DNA of 31,240 nucleotides from NCBI GenBank assembly GCA_027596195.1, contig JADGJG010000206.1, positions 1-31,240 on the forward strand. The letters are read 5' to 3'. Under the pieces are notes generated by a model. The model worked only from the letters and a program-made list of their open reading frames with translations, did no database searches and was not told the DNA's origin. This DNA comes from Podochytrium sp. JEL0797 (taxonomy: Eukaryota; Chytridiomycota; Chytridiomycetes; Chytridiales; Chytriomycetaceae). A program made the translations under genes and the position numbers. This document shows, one piece after another, positions 9,464 through 20,972 of this stretch (position 1 is its first letter; each line of letters opens with the position of its first letter).

Positions 9464-10254
9464 TCATTCTTTGCCCAGTTTTTCATCCTCCAACGCTTGA
9501 GCAGTCTTGTTGCAAGTATTGCAGTGCTTGCACGTCCGAATCTCGGCGCTCCCGGCAAACTTGTCAATCACGGGTTTCAATTGGACTCCGAGGTCCGTAC
9601 AGTAGAAGGATTCCTGGTACAGAATCTCGGAGCAGTTTTGGCAATACCAGCGCAGTGTGTCTGTCAACTTGATCTTTTGAAATTCGCGGGGATAAGTCGC
9701 GGAATCGTTATTTTTTTTCACCTTCTTTGCCAAGTGGACGCTTCATTTCAATCACAATACCAACAGTGTTTTCGAAACGGACGGGGTTGTGCGGGATGTT
9801 GGCTGAAAGGGGAGAAATCGGCGGTTTCCGGGTTTGAAATGAATCTTGCGAACGCAGGCAATCAAACCTGGCAGAAGCAGCATCTCGCCTTCCCGGATAG
9901 GAACGTCCTTGAATTCGCCGTCCTCGACAACCTTGAGAAGCATGTCTCCCTTGTGTTGGTAGAAGTATTCCTGATTGGTGTGGTGTGAGTGCTGACAAAA
10001 TCAACCTTTCCCTTCCGCAACGATGCGGATTACCTCGGTTGGGTTGACGTGGTAGTCTGTTCTCTTGTTGGGTCCTCCCAAAGCCATGATGATGAATTCG
10101 GAACGGTAGATGCAAAAGTTGTTCACGGGGGGTTGAAGCAAATGGCTGTTTTCTGTGACGAGGGCGAGGTGAGGTGTTTGGGAGAGGGGCATGGGTGATC
10201 GAAGGAAATGGAACCTTCGATCCACTTGGGGAAGTTGATAGGGCAGAGAGGCAT
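9464..10254 (-). CDS. BNA1: 3-hydroxyanthranilate 3,4-dioxygenase
   Basis: Cytosolic Fe(II) dioxygenase that opens the ring of 3-hydroxyanthranilate, giving the precursor of quinolinate in the kynurenine route to NAD. Five exons: 10215-10254, 10034-10152, 9868-9970, 9722-9802, 9464-9660; introns 61-65 nt; 179 residues, the usual length of the short fungal/bacterial form. The start reads FPKWIE then [10 protein letters not shown] across the first junction, exactly as in the family. Metal ligands are His48, Glu54 and His92, matching the family's H-x5-E...H set. [10 protein letters not shown] precedes them. The C-terminal rubredoxin-like iron site of the bacterial and yeast enzymes is intact: Cys121/Cys124 and Cys158/Cys161. 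The neighbouring RBR ligase gene ends only 178 bases upstream on the same strand; no functional link is implied. Very confident. Confidence 0.96.
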
Positions 10255-10431
10255 CGTTTGGGTTATGATCGGCGCAATTGGTGGGGAGATTTTCGTGGGA
10301 CTTCCGCTTTCGCCGAGGGATTTTCGCTTTCGCTTGGGATTTTCAAAACACAGGGCAGAGTTGGATGAGAAAAAACACGATTGCTTTGATAAGAGAAAAT
10401 GAAATAAGATCCGATGAGAATGATGGACGGA

Positions 10432-11885
10432 TCAATCTTGAAACAGCTTGTTGTTGCATTTCGACCAACGCGAGGCGAAATGCAGATATGGCTTCCGCTT
10501 GTTGAGCTTCTTTCCACACACAAAGCACCAATACGCCTTGCAGACCTCGCATGCCATTTTCTGCGAGGATTGGATGAGCTGGGCCACGAAAATAAAACAA
10601 GTGAACTATTGAACTCACGTTGCAGCCCTCGTTCTTCGCCGTCACCATCGTGCAATTGGGGCACCTGCGCCACTTCTCCTTCAGAATCATCTCCTCAAAT
10701 TTGAGCTGCTCGCGGTTCCCGTGGTGCGTGCGGGTCATTTTTTGGTATTCGGCACAAGAAAACCCATCGTGCGCCGTGTCCGTTTTGCACTTCCAGCAGC
10801 AAGTTGTCAAACAGATTCGGCACATGAGACGCGTGATTGTTGGGTCGTCGTTGTAAAAGATTCCTCCGCAGTGTATGTTTGGACAGCGCTGGAAGTTTGG
10901 GTCCGCGTCGACGACACTCTGGAATGAAACGCGTTCGAGAAGTTCCTGAAAGGACCAAAAAACGCATAGTCAGTCTTCAATTCCTCCAAGAGAAGAGGTC
11001 AAGTCGCGTTGTTTACCATTTCTTCGACCGAGAGTACCGTTGCGGCCATATCAATCCGAATCTCAGAGATGGACGCGTCATTGCCCATCTCAGACTCCTC
11101 TCCATAATCTCGCTCAAACTCATTCCGGATTCGATTTCTAATATCCTCAAGCAGGGACAGAAACCACAGTTTCGCTCCATAACGGCCCCCGCGGCGTTGT
11201 TCGTGCTCGCCCGCTTTCAGCTTCAAAGACGCGACACCACCTTCTGCGATAGTATGCACTCTGCAAATGGGGCAGAGGATCGGAAAGTTGCGTGATTGGA
11301 CGTCGCTCATGATCAAATCGTGCGCGCAAGTTCGGCATATGAGGTGTTGACACGAATGGATTGGGAAAGCTGTGGGGAGAAATCGACAGGATGAATAACG
11401 TTATACATTCTAATTCTCGGATTCTTATACCTTCCGTCGCGGGAACTGTGTCGTCCAAGCAGATTTGACAGGAGAACGATGAAAAGATGACAGGTTCGTC
11501 GCACGAGTCAGGCGCGGTTGTCAGGTAAGTTGATGAGCAAGAAGGCTGACACCAATCGCTATTCCAGACGTAATGGAGGGCATAGAGCGACTCGTCATCG
11601 CATCCTGTCATTGAGTTTTTTTCCCGTGAGTCAACACAAACGAATTTCGCGCATAAATTAGGTTCTACCTGTCCAGGCTGGATAGCATTCATTAGACAAA
11701 TCAATTTCGCTCAAACTGGGCTTTGCGGTGTGGTTTGCATCGACGTGGATCGTCGATGCGGGTGGCGCGGATGATTCAACGTCCGAGGGGTTTGGATTGG
11801 CCGGACAGAAGTCCTTGCATGTTACTGCAGGCGCGACGTTGAGTTGCAGATGGCGTCTTCGAGTCAGGGAAATGGATGCGCCCAT
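10432..11885 (-). CDS. RBR (RING-between-RING) E3 ubiquitin ligase
   Basis: Transfers ubiquitin from an E2 via a cysteine thioester on RING2. Five exons: 11669-11885, 11431-11604, 11017-11369, 10619-10945, 10432-10560; introns 58-71 nt; 399 residues. RING1 runs from Cys118 (CQIC) through CQHLICRTC to CPIC at 163-166, the IBR starts at CPNIHC (269-274) and contains CRICLTTCCWKC, and RING2 starts with CPNC (343-346). The catalytic Cys356 lies in NEGCN, followed by CEVC and CFVC. The usual His two residues after the catalytic Cys (CNH) is Lys358 here, encoded right after the last splice junction. A charged linker with a predicted helix separates RING1 and IBR. The N terminus MGASIS fits the MGxxxS N-myristoylation consensus, suggesting membrane attachment. 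Substrate unknown. Confidence 0.9.
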
Positions 11886-12017
11886 CGCTGTCAACTGGGA
11901 AATCGGCGGGAAATCGGGGTGCTGTTAGTCTTTAAAAATTCCAAAACAAGTTTTCACACATCCAAAAAAAAAAGACATAACAGGAGAGAAAAACGGTTTG
12001 GATTTATTCAATAATTG

Positions 12018-13199
12018 TCATTCTCCCTTATGTTCGCTAGCCTCCTCTGCATATTTGTCGACGTTTTTCAAAATAATCGAATATCGGTTTCTTGCCGACA
12101 CCACACTTGGGGAAATCGACGCTTGAGATTGCGTCGAGCCTCTCTTGGATGAATTGGACTGTGCCGCGTCTGTAGATTGCTGCGATCCTCGTTTCGAAGT
12201 GGTTTGGATTTTTTCAGACACGAGACTCAACCGCTTGGAAACTTCAGCCAATGGAAGGTCTTCCATGCTTCCTTCTTCAGGCTCTTCTTGCACGATAGAC
12301 CAAGATCTCTTCTTCAAACACGCCATCGGAAATGCCCCTGTTTCTTCTTGTCCCTCGACGCGTCCGTCGCACCACCCGTCTCCAAAAATCTCATACACAA
12401 TCACGGTATCGCCAGGAATTAATTCGAGCTCATCGAAACGTTGAGGCACCCAAGGATCAGTGACCTCGTATTTCTGTTCCAATTCCGTATCCGCTTCCAT
12501 GTCGTCACTCGTGATGGAAACGCTGGAAGCGATCGATTCCAGACTTTCGGCCACCCCCGGAGGCAGAGAATGGTCTTCGGGAACGGATTGGATACCATTC
12601 ATCTTTTTTGAAGGCAATGGGCTTACAAGTGCCAAACTTGCCTTTCTTGCTTGAGTAATGCTGTAAATGCTGGCTTTGCGAGCACTCGACGACACAATGA
12701 TGCTCCGCTTTCTGCCATCGGCCCCACCTGCGCTTTCTGCAGAGACACTCTGCTTGCGCTGAAAAACGACAACAGCTGGTTTGACGGGACTGCCAGCCGC
12801 CCCCGACTCCGAAAACGACATCTTGAGCGGACTGGCGACGGCGGCCATCGTGTTGATGAATTTGGGTTTGCTGCTGGCGCGTTTGGCCGCATTTTCAAAA
12901 ATGGGCTCGTTGCGCGAGGATGTGTTGAGGTGGATTCCAACTTGGGTCATTTCGGCAATGGCGTCGGTTTGCTTTCGGGGCAGTGTTGGAATTCCCTGAG
13001 GTGCGGCATCGGTCAAGAACTTTTGATTGGCCAATCTTCTGGAGCGTTTGTACACGAGAAGCCCTGATATAACGAGAGCGATGACAACGCATCCACTGAC
13101 TGCTCCGATGACGGCCGGGAGAGGGACCTTGCCAAGCACATTGGTGGAAGCTGGTGACGGCGATTGATATGGCTGAGGCTGATTACGCGTAAGAATCAT
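12018..13199 (-). CDS. single-pass membrane protein with cytoplasmic SH3 domain
   Basis: One uninterrupted frame of 393 residues. Residues about 1-24 are short, Pro/Ser/Gln-rich and presumably extracellular. Residues 27-51 form a transmembrane helix (AVIGAVSGCVVIALVISGLL) followed by the positive stop KRSRR. The long Ser/Lys-rich cytoplasmic part holds many basophilic-kinase-like sites (RKxS). An SH3 domain spans about 243-297, with ELELIPGDTV, the binding-face GDGWCDG and GAFPMACL near its end, close to the standard ALYDY...GDGWW...G.FP.NYV plan. Fus1/Sho1-like topology, with a membrane anchor before SH3, suggests a scaffold at the plasma membrane. An upstream in-frame stop supports ATG 13199, although an upstream signal-peptide exon cannot be excluded: a GT...CAG pair lies at about 13335-13280. 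Divergent from the P5 ATPase gene. Confidence 0.82.
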   Translation of the reverse strand: MILTRNQPQPYQSPSPASTNVLGKVPLPAVIGAVSGCVVIALVISGLLVYKRSRRLANQKFLTDAAPQGIPTLPRKQTDAIAEMTQVGIHLNTSSRNEPIFENAAKRASSKPKFINTMAAVASPLKMSFSESGAAGSPVKPAVVVFQRKQSVSAESAGGADGRKRSIIVSSSARKASIYSITQARKASLALVSPLPSKKMNGIQSVPEDHSLPPGVAESLESIASSVSITSDDMEADTELEQKYEVTDPWVPQRFDELELIPGDTVIVYEIFGDGWCDGRVEGQEETGAFPMACLKKRSWSIVQEEPEEGSMEDLPLAEVSKRLSLVSEKIQTTSKRGSQQSTDAAQSNSSKRGSTQSQASISPSVVSARNRYSIILKNVDKYAEEASEHKGE

Positions 13200-13608
13200 T
13201 TCCTGATAGTTTCAAGTTTGTGATATCGTGGTGAGCCCTTTTGTTTTTTGGAGAAAGAATGATTGGCTTCTGCAATGTTCTGGAATGCAAAAGAGAACAA
13301 TGGCAAAAACAATGGCACCACAATGTACATGAAATCAAGAAGTTGAGCTTTGATGATCTTTTGGTAATCAGTTGCCAACCGTGAATGAGTGGAGTTGGAA
13401 GAGGTTGTTTGGGAAACAGACTTCAGACTTTCAGCAGACAAATTGGAGCTTTCAAATCATCCTCGTCAAAGGCGGGAATTATTTTTCTTTCCTATGATAC
13501 AATTGGATAAAAGCCGGAATGCGACCCGTGAAATGAGCCTGGGCGCGTGACCCGTCGCGTGTCTTGGAGTGGCAAAAAATACAATTTTGGAATCTCCACA
13601 AAGGCACG
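13200..13608. other. divergent intergenic region, SH3 gene / P5 ATPase
   Basis: This 409-base gap separates the SH3 membrane protein (minus) from the P5 ATPase (plus). On the minus strand there is an open stretch from about 13441 to 13340 with a plausible donor (GTACAT) and acceptor (TTTTGCATTCCAG), but no splice choice links it in frame to the SH3 gene, so it is not annotated as coding. Confidence 0.45.
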
Positions 13609-16600
13609 ATGCGATCCATTGTGTGTCTCTCGCTGCTCCTCGCAGCCAAAAACATCGACGCGAAGCCGATCCATGGCGGTAAGCGACTCTTTTCCTAGTA
13701 ACACTAGTAACACTGCTATAGTTAATCCCGGGTGCGGAAATCCTGTCAAGATGGATGCGCAGTGTCCTGTCGTGTGCGCGCAGAGCATCGCGCAGTGTCC
13801 GCCCGCGTTTACTTCCGCTGCGATTTCCGCGTGTGCCGCCAAGAAGGGCTTCTCGGTGTGCGTTGACGGGTCGTGCGCCCAGGCGTGCCCAGAAAGTCTG
13901 ACGCCGCTGTGTTCGTGCACAAAGACCGGCTTTGTCTTGGCACCAGAAAGTACCGAGAACAAAGTCTTTTATCCGTGCTCCACTGCTCCCGTAAACTTCA
14001 TTTTGTTCGAGAATTCCCCTAAAATCCGTACTAGGTTGTCACTCAAAATGTCCAATACACCCCCGCCGACGCAGCCTTGTCCGACTGGCCCAAACTGCCC
14101 ACTTGGAACTCGTGTGTGACCGCTGCAAAATTCAACATTTCTCTCGGTTCCGTCGTTTTGAACGAGTGCAACATTGTTCCTTCCACCCGCGTCAAGAATC
14201 CACTCGCTCCGGAATTTCTGGCCACCTACTGCATCATGACGATCGAAGTCTTTATCCTCTTTCTCTACTATCTCGCCAAAACAGCGCGAGAGCGCCACAT
14301 CGTCGAGAAACCGTTCAATGGGGCTTTCACCGATTCCAAGGCAACTATCAACGATTTGGAGCTTCAAGACATGGGTTCCTCTTCTTTCTCGTCTTCCTCC
14401 AGCGAGGATATGGATGGTCTTCATTTTACGGGATATAAGGCGGATATTCTCGGTTCCATTGCTGCTGTTACCGTTGGTGGTGCGTATTCCGACTTCCGTT
14501 CTGCACCACCCCCCTTAACAACAAATTTCCAACAATAGCAACGTCTTTCATCTGGATGATTCTTTTGAGTATCTTGGTGCTCGATTACTATGCCGTGTTT
14601 GCTGGGTTCGACATCAGAGAGGAATCGGAAATGATTTTTAACGACCACGAGCTTTTATCGACGGTGAGTTCAATCCTTTTTTTGCTAAGTCCACAAATTG
14701 ATAAATTTGTTGCAGGTTTTCATCATCTCGTGGCATTTCGTTCTCGTTTGGTTCTTGGGATTGAAGACAATCCAGGACAGAAGTGAGAGTTACTTTGGAA
14801 GACGCGTTCCCATCAACGAGGCCACCATGGTTCAAGTTGAAAAACGGGTTGCTGACGCGGTCGCTATGGCCAACATGGGTGCAGTTTCGGATTGGGTACG
14901 CGCTTTCGAAGCCAAGGCGAGACGCGTTTTCAAAGCCGAGCATTCGGTGACGATGGTTCCAGTGAATCTGACATCAACGGGTCGTCGTTATATCGAATTC
15001 GAGTGTGTTCGATACGTGTTTGATGAGCGCGCAGGCATTTTCCAACCTTATACTTTCAATGTCGGTCCCACTTGTGCCGAGCTGCACGCTCAAGCTGCTG
15101 GTCTGTCGTCATCCGACGTATACAATCGCACGGAGATGGTTGGACCCAACAAGATTGCGTTCCCTGCCGACACGTTCGCCACTGCTGTTGTTAGAGAATT
15201 CTCGGGAATCTTTTACATTTACCAAATGATGTCTCTGTGGATTTGGTTCTACTACTCGTACTACTACATGGGAGTTGTTTTGACGTTTGTTATCGTTTCG
15301 TCTGGAGTCGAGAAGGTTTGAACTGGTTTTTTTTTGGGACTTCAAAAAGTAACGCATGTTTTTCAAAGGTTCGCGTGTTCCTTACGGCTCAACGTCGCGT
15401 TCTCTCGATGGCAAACTTTTCTGGAACCATCCGTGTGTGTCGCAACCGCCAATGGGATACTGTTTCGACTGAAGACCTTGTCCCCGGCGACGTTTTCGAA
15501 GTCGCGGCCAGCAAACACGTGCTCCCCGTTGATGCTGTTCTCGTGGATGGAGGCGCCGTCTGTGACGAGTCGTCTCTCACTGGTGAAGCTCTCCCGGTCG
15601 TCAAGTTTCCAGTCAAAAACGACAAGTCTCTCACGTTCCGCCGCGACGACTCGTTCAAAAGCACAACTCTTTACGCTGGATGCTTTGTCCTCGAAGCACA
15701 ACCGTCATCCAAAGGGAAACCTGTCCTGGCCATCGTCACCGCAACGGGTGCCGTGACAAGCAAGGGACGCCTTGTCAAGGATATTCTCTTTCCAAACAAA
15801 GTGTCGTTCGTGTTTCAAGAGCACCTCAAGGTTGTGTTTCCAGTTCTAATTTGCTGGGGAATCGTCATGCTTGTTGTCTCCATCATTTTCTTGGGAACCA
15901 CTGGGGCTGATTCATGGTTTTACGGAATGTTCACCATCTCCCAAGTTCTCTCACCGCTCCTCCCCGCCGTTCTCGTGATTGGACAATCCGTTGCTTCAGA
16001 GCGTCTCAGCAAGAAGGGGATTCTCTGTGTCGACTTGGACCGCATCACCCTCTCCGGCAAAGTCAAAGTCTTTTGCTTCGATAAAACCGGCACGCTCACC
16101 AAAGAAGGCCTCAACTTTCTCGGCGTCCAACCCGTCATGACCAACACGACCAAATTCGGACCCGTCCTGAACGACTTTGCCCAGTTCCCAACCCCACTGC
16201 GTGTGGCTATGCTGACGTGCCACTCGGTGACGATGGTCGGATCCCACCCCGTAGGCAACTTTGTCGACGTCGAAATGTTTAGAGCCACCGAAGCGCGACT
16301 CGGCCGTCCTGGAGAAGATTTGGACATCCCCATCCCGGACGCCACCGCAGTCCACCCCGTCTCGAACGGCGACAGACCCCTCCAAATCGTCAAACGCTTT
16401 GAATTCGTGCACTCTAACGCGTACATGACCGTGCTCATGCGGGACCCGACGGACGGAAAACTGTACGTTTACTTGAAGGGCTCTTTTGAAAAGATTCGTG
16501 ACATTTGCGAAGGCGCGAGCCTCCCCGCGGATGCCGAAGACACGGCGCGGTTCCATGCGTCTGAAGGGTGTTATGTGCTTGGTTTTGCGAGGAAGGAGGT

Positions 16601-18192
16601 TCCTGCGGGTGTTTCTGTGACGGAGGTGGTGGGACTCTCGCGGGCCGTGTTGGAGCAGGGCGGGATTCAGTTTATTGGACTGTGTTTGTTCCGGAATGAG
16701 CTTAAGCCCGACACGGCGGATGCTCTTGAAGAGTTGCGTGATGGAGGGTGTCGTGTTGTTATGATCACGGGGGATAATCCGGACACTGGGTTGTTTGTGG
16801 CTAAGCGGTGTGGAATGATTCGAAGTAACGAGTTTGGAGAGGTGCTTGTGATTATGGGGGACGTGGACAGTCAGGATACGAGCCGCGTGGTGTGGAGAAA
16901 CACCGAGAATGGAAGCGTGATGGACAATGACAAGTTGAGTTCGATTCTTGCTGCTTCGAGAGTGGGCAACTTCAGGCCGGCGGAGTTGGTCGTTACGGGT
17001 AAGGCGTTCAATGCGTTGCTCAATAGTGGAGCGATGAGACATTTCTTGTTTGGTGAGCAGTTTTTAGGTGTTTATTATATTCGCACTTGGAATTGACTTG
17101 CATTCTTCAGACACGCGCGTGTTTGCCCGAATGTCTCCAGACGACAAGGTCATGTGTGTCCGCTTGCACATGGAAAAGGCCATTACCGCAATGTGTGGTG
17201 ACGGTGGCAACGACGCGGGAGCCCTGAAAGCTGCCCACTCCGGTATCGCACTCTCGGAAGCCGAATCCTCCGTCGTCGCCCACTTCTCCTCCCGCGAACG
17301 CTCCATCTTCTCATGTGTCGAACTCCTCCGCGAGGCCCGTTGCGCGTTGGACATTTCCTTCGCATCCTACAAGTACTTGATCATGTACGGCGAGGTCCTC
17401 GCCCTGATTGGGCTCGTGCAATACTACTTCAACGTAAACATGTCGCAAGCCATGTGGATTCTGATTGACGGTTCCACCGTCCCACTCTCCTGGGCACTCA
17501 CGCAAGCCAAACCCGCCCTGCGCCTCTCACGCACGCGTCCCACGGCTCGTCTCCTGGGTCCCGAAACCATCGTCTCCGTCGTTGGCATGATTGCCATCAA
17601 CATTGTGTTTGCCGTGATTGCCGTTGTGATGCTGTTTGGAGAACGTGGCGGCAGCACCGGCAACTGGTTCCAATGCAACGAGTTCGACGGCAGTTATTAC
17701 GACATTCGTCGATGGTGGGAGTTGGCCGACAACTTTGAAGGCGAAGTGACGGGTCTCGTGATGACGTTCCAAATCGTGCATGCGGCGGCCGTGTTCAATA
17801 TCGGGAGAGTGTATCGCAGCGGGTTCTGGAAGAATTGGGTGTTTTTGGCCATTTATGGCGGAATCCTTGCGTTGCTGTCGTTTGTGACGTTGGCGGATCC
17901 GAACCCTGCGAGTTGCTTGTTCCACATCAATTGTGGAACGTCGGCGGCTCTTGCGAGAGTGAATCAGCAGTCTGGGACCAGCTACAGCACTGCCTTCCTT
18001 GGGATTCCCGACAACTATTATTCGTTTGTGGGACACAATGTGATGCCGACGCAGTTCAGGGTGCGGCTCTGGATTCTGTGCATGGTGAATTTGCTCGTGC
18101 TAGTGGTGTTTGAATGGGGCTTCGTTTTGAACTTTGGGAGGAGGTTCGCGAAGAAGAGATGGCCGCAGGCGCGTTTGGCGTACAAACCGTAA
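13609..18192 (+). CDS. P5-type P-ATPase with secreted-type cysteine-rich N-terminal region
   Basis: Seven exons: 13609-13678, 13722-13990, 14035-14479, 14539-14663, 14716-15315, 15369-17052, 17111-18192; introns 43-59 nt; 1424 residues. Exon 1 encodes a signal peptide, exon 2 a segment with about 11 cysteines, and exon 3 two more before the first membrane helix (TIEVFILFLYYLA). The P-type core is complete: LTGEALP (Thr574-Glu576) in the actuator, phosphorylated Asp741 in CFDKTGTLTKEG, a KGSFE nucleotide-site motif, and the hinge GDGGNDAGALKAA (from 1094). DKTGTLTKEG...F.G and GDGGNDxGALKAA are hallmarks of P5 pumps (ATP13A; P5A moves transmembrane helices, P5B polyamines). Membrane helix 4 reads SPLLP instead of PPALP or PPELP, so substrate class cannot be assigned. 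It ends 111 bases from the convergent VTC4 stop. Confidence 0.92.
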
Positions 18193-18303
18193 ATGATGTG
18201 TTCTGAATTTCCTTTCGCTTTTCGTTTTGCAATACATACAATGATGTGCCTTAATCAAAATAGAACAGTGAATTTATTTTTCCACAACAGCAAACTAATA
18301 AAT

Positions 18304-20655
18304 TTAAAACATCAAATACGGCTGCTGCGACCATTTCATCCAATACGCCATCCCCATCGCACCCACCAACACAACCACTACTGTCGTAGGCTCCACCTTC
18401 AACTCATACGGCCCATCTCCATCGTTCTCCCTCAACGCGTTCGCACGCACATGGAACAGGACCAAATTGTACACGAGAATAGCGACCCCAATCAACGCAA
18501 ACACGGTACCAATGTGACGCGATGTGTAATCAGGCGCGAGATTGATCAACAGCAGCGACAGGGAAATGAGGTTGATGCTGAGGTTCAACCAACGCAAGAA
18601 CGTGCGCTCGTTGGAGAAGTAGATTTTGCCGAATTTGTCGATTTTGACCGTGTTCTTTTGGGAAGCACCCGAGACAGCGGCCATGCGGGAAGCAGAGGTT
18701 TCCTGGTCGCCTCGGCGGCCTTCGTGCAGACTGTGGAGGTCGTCTTCGTCGTCCGAGTCCACGTCATCGACACGCGTGGCGTCCAAGTGTCGCGGCGGGC
18801 GGGGTTTCACGATCGATCGGTCCATTTGGTAGAACCAAAACGGAACCTTGTCCACCTTGTCGACATGGAAATTAGCAATCGCGTGGTGGAATTTGGAGAA
18901 CTTGGGCACTTCCTCCACGAGGTGCGATTTGGCAAGGTCAACGGCCCATTGCGGGGCTTCTTGGCCGGATTGCGTCTGGAGCTTGATTTCGAGAACGGCG
19001 TAAGGGAAGTAGATGATGTCGTCGCGCGGCAGTTCCTTGAACGGGAACCCATTGTCTTCGCGGCGCCAGTTGCCCGCGTTTCTCGAGAAGCCGTCTTCAC
19101 GCACGAGTGTGAGGTCCGTGTCCAACGAGATGCGAACACGCGCGTCAGCGGGAAGTTGGAAAGCCGTTCGGTTGTAGGACGTGCGGATCATGGGCTCGAG
19201 TTGTCGGTCCAACACCATCTTTTGGACTTCATCCCCCAATTTCTGCATGCTTTGGAGATCCTTCTCCTTCTTTTTGCCCTTGGCCCGCAACTCCTGGACC
19301 GCCTGCGAAATCTGGTACCGTCCCGCGAGGTAGTCGTTCATGTGCTTCTCCTTGATGGGGAAACGCTCCTTGATGGATTTTTGCGACGTCCAGTCCTCAT
19401 GGTGAGTTTTGCGCTCGACCCACACTTCGTCCGTCTTGGTGCGGTCGCCGTACCAACGGAAACGCAGGTTCTGCGCACCCTCCTCGCGCTTCATTCGTTC
19501 GCGGTAAAGGCCGAGACTTTGGTTGTCAAAGTAGATGGAGTTGAGGGCGGGGTCGTTGGACACGCCTTTTTTGAAGATGAGGACGGGAAGATGTTTGAGG
19601 ACGAGGACTTTGACGTCAACCACGTTGTCTGGAAATTGTGAAGTCTATATCAGTGACTCGAAATGATATTGCCGGGGGGTTGTAAAAACAAATGTCAAAG
19701 TTATCACGTACCAACGTGCACCCAATACTTAGTGGTCTTTCTAACGATATTCTGCTGGTCCACACCATCGGCTTTGTCCATCGATGAAGCAGAACCGTGA
19801 ATGTATCGCACTTTGTCCCACAGATCACTGAGACGAATAATGAGGGAATCATAAGTGGCTTCGTTAAAAGGCTTCGAATTGAGGAACGACGCGTATTTGC
19901 TGGTGAGAGGGTACGAAGTTCGGTTCTTGTCGTGCTTCTTGAGAATCTTTTTGACAGCCGTGAAGTTGAGCCCAGAAAAGTAGGCCAGATCCTGATAATG
20001 AAGTTTGTGAGCCGAAACGGAGAGTCATGGAGGGATAAGTCGGGAATCCAACGACGAACCTTGACTTCCTGCGAAACGCGACCAATCTCCTGGTCGAGGT
20101 GATGCAAACGGAACTTTTGGGCCACACTTTGACCGTCTTCGTCCTTCACACCGCTGTCCTCTGAGGTTTCGGCCGAGTATTCCGATTCAGCGTGGCCGTC
20201 GTCGAGCGGGGTCAATGGCTTCAGGGCTTCCTCGAGTGACGGGATGGTCAGTTCCTGGCAGTGTGGTTTAGGCAAGAGTTTGATCCAACCAAATATGAAC
20301 TCGTACACACCATGGCTTCAATGCGCCGCACAAGCTCGTTGTACTTCAGTTTGAAGAAAGCGTTGACCTTCTCCTTCTCTTCGTCCAACGAGCGCTGGAA
20401 CTCGCGGTGCTCAGAGAGAGTGTATGGCTCAACAGAGATACGGCCCTTGAGATCCTTGTAGTCGAGTGAGTAGAAGCGCCTAGTAACGAAGCGGTTGAGA
20501 AGGTCGTATCGGTGAGTCATCCGCCTGTTCGAGACTCACCAGTCTTCAAACACCTCCGTGTCCTGTGGGGGTGAAGCGAATGCATTAGATGGTTAGTACG
20601 AGAAGTGTAGATCACGCAAGAGGCAACGAACCAGCTTGTCTCCGAATTTGACCAT
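18304..20655 (-). CDS. VTC4: vacuolar transporter chaperone 4-like polyphosphate polymerase (SPX-TTM-DUF202)
   Basis: Polymerises inorganic polyphosphate from ATP at the vacuole or acidocalcisome membrane and feeds it into the lumen. Six exons: 20632-20655, 20540-20562, 20311-20479, 20060-20254, 19712-19991, 18304-19628; introns 56-83 nt; 671 residues (yeast Vtc4 is about 720). The SPX domain (residues 1 to about 175) starts MVKFGDKL and has DWRFYSLDYKDLK and NFTAVKKILKKHDK, the latter with the basic residues that sense inositol pyrophosphates. The tunnel-type polymerase domain has KYWVHVDN, IYFDN, LRFRWYG with the Arg-x-Arg pair, VERKTHHEDW and KERFPIKEKH. This basic set suggests a catalytic VTC4-type subunit. 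Three C-terminal helices (about 577-661) start from NERTFLRWLN, the DUF202 signature. Exons 1 and 2 are tiny; the SPX homology fixes their junctions. Confidence 0.94.
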
Positions 20656-20972
20656 TTTTTTGGTTTTTCGCGTGGGGTCTCGGAAATCTTGCGAAAATCT
20701 TCGGGCCAGGGCACGCGCTTTCCGGGCACGCCTTTCACACACCAAAAAACACGAACGAACAGAGTTTTTACTTTTTCATTCTTTTTCATTCATATACTAG
20801 TTGTATCAATTGCGGGAATAGAGACCCACCCTTTCCCTTTTTTTTGGTTTATGCGGAGCTAATTTAAATGGACAAAACAATTTCTCTGATCTACTTTTAT
20901 TGAGACCACCAAACAAAGAACAAAACGAGGAACCCAAGAAAGCAAAAAAAGAACCCAGACTGCACGCAAAAT
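20656..20972. other. intergenic region upstream of VTC4
   Basis: This 317-base gap between the VTC4 start and the GDP-mannose pyrophosphorylase stop contains AT-rich presumed promoter and 3' end sequence. No gene or structured RNA is seen. Confidence 0.5.

Noticed and set aside
15996..17042. Minus-strand open frame of 348 codons antisense to the P5 ATPase
   Set aside because: Low-complexity, His/Arg-rich shadow of the ATPase core exon, without motifs.
18193..19641. Plus-strand open frame of 482 codons antisense to the VTC4 gene
   Set aside because: It lies entirely within the long last exon of VTC4 and is the mirror of its codon bias; its translation has no recognisable domain, while the minus strand gives clear VTC4 motifs.
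20525..20539. A 15-base GT...AG mini-intron in the VTC4 SPX region
   Set aside because: A normal 60-nt intron (20480-20539) starting at the same donor gives the conserved SPX sequence DWRFYSLDYKDLK instead.
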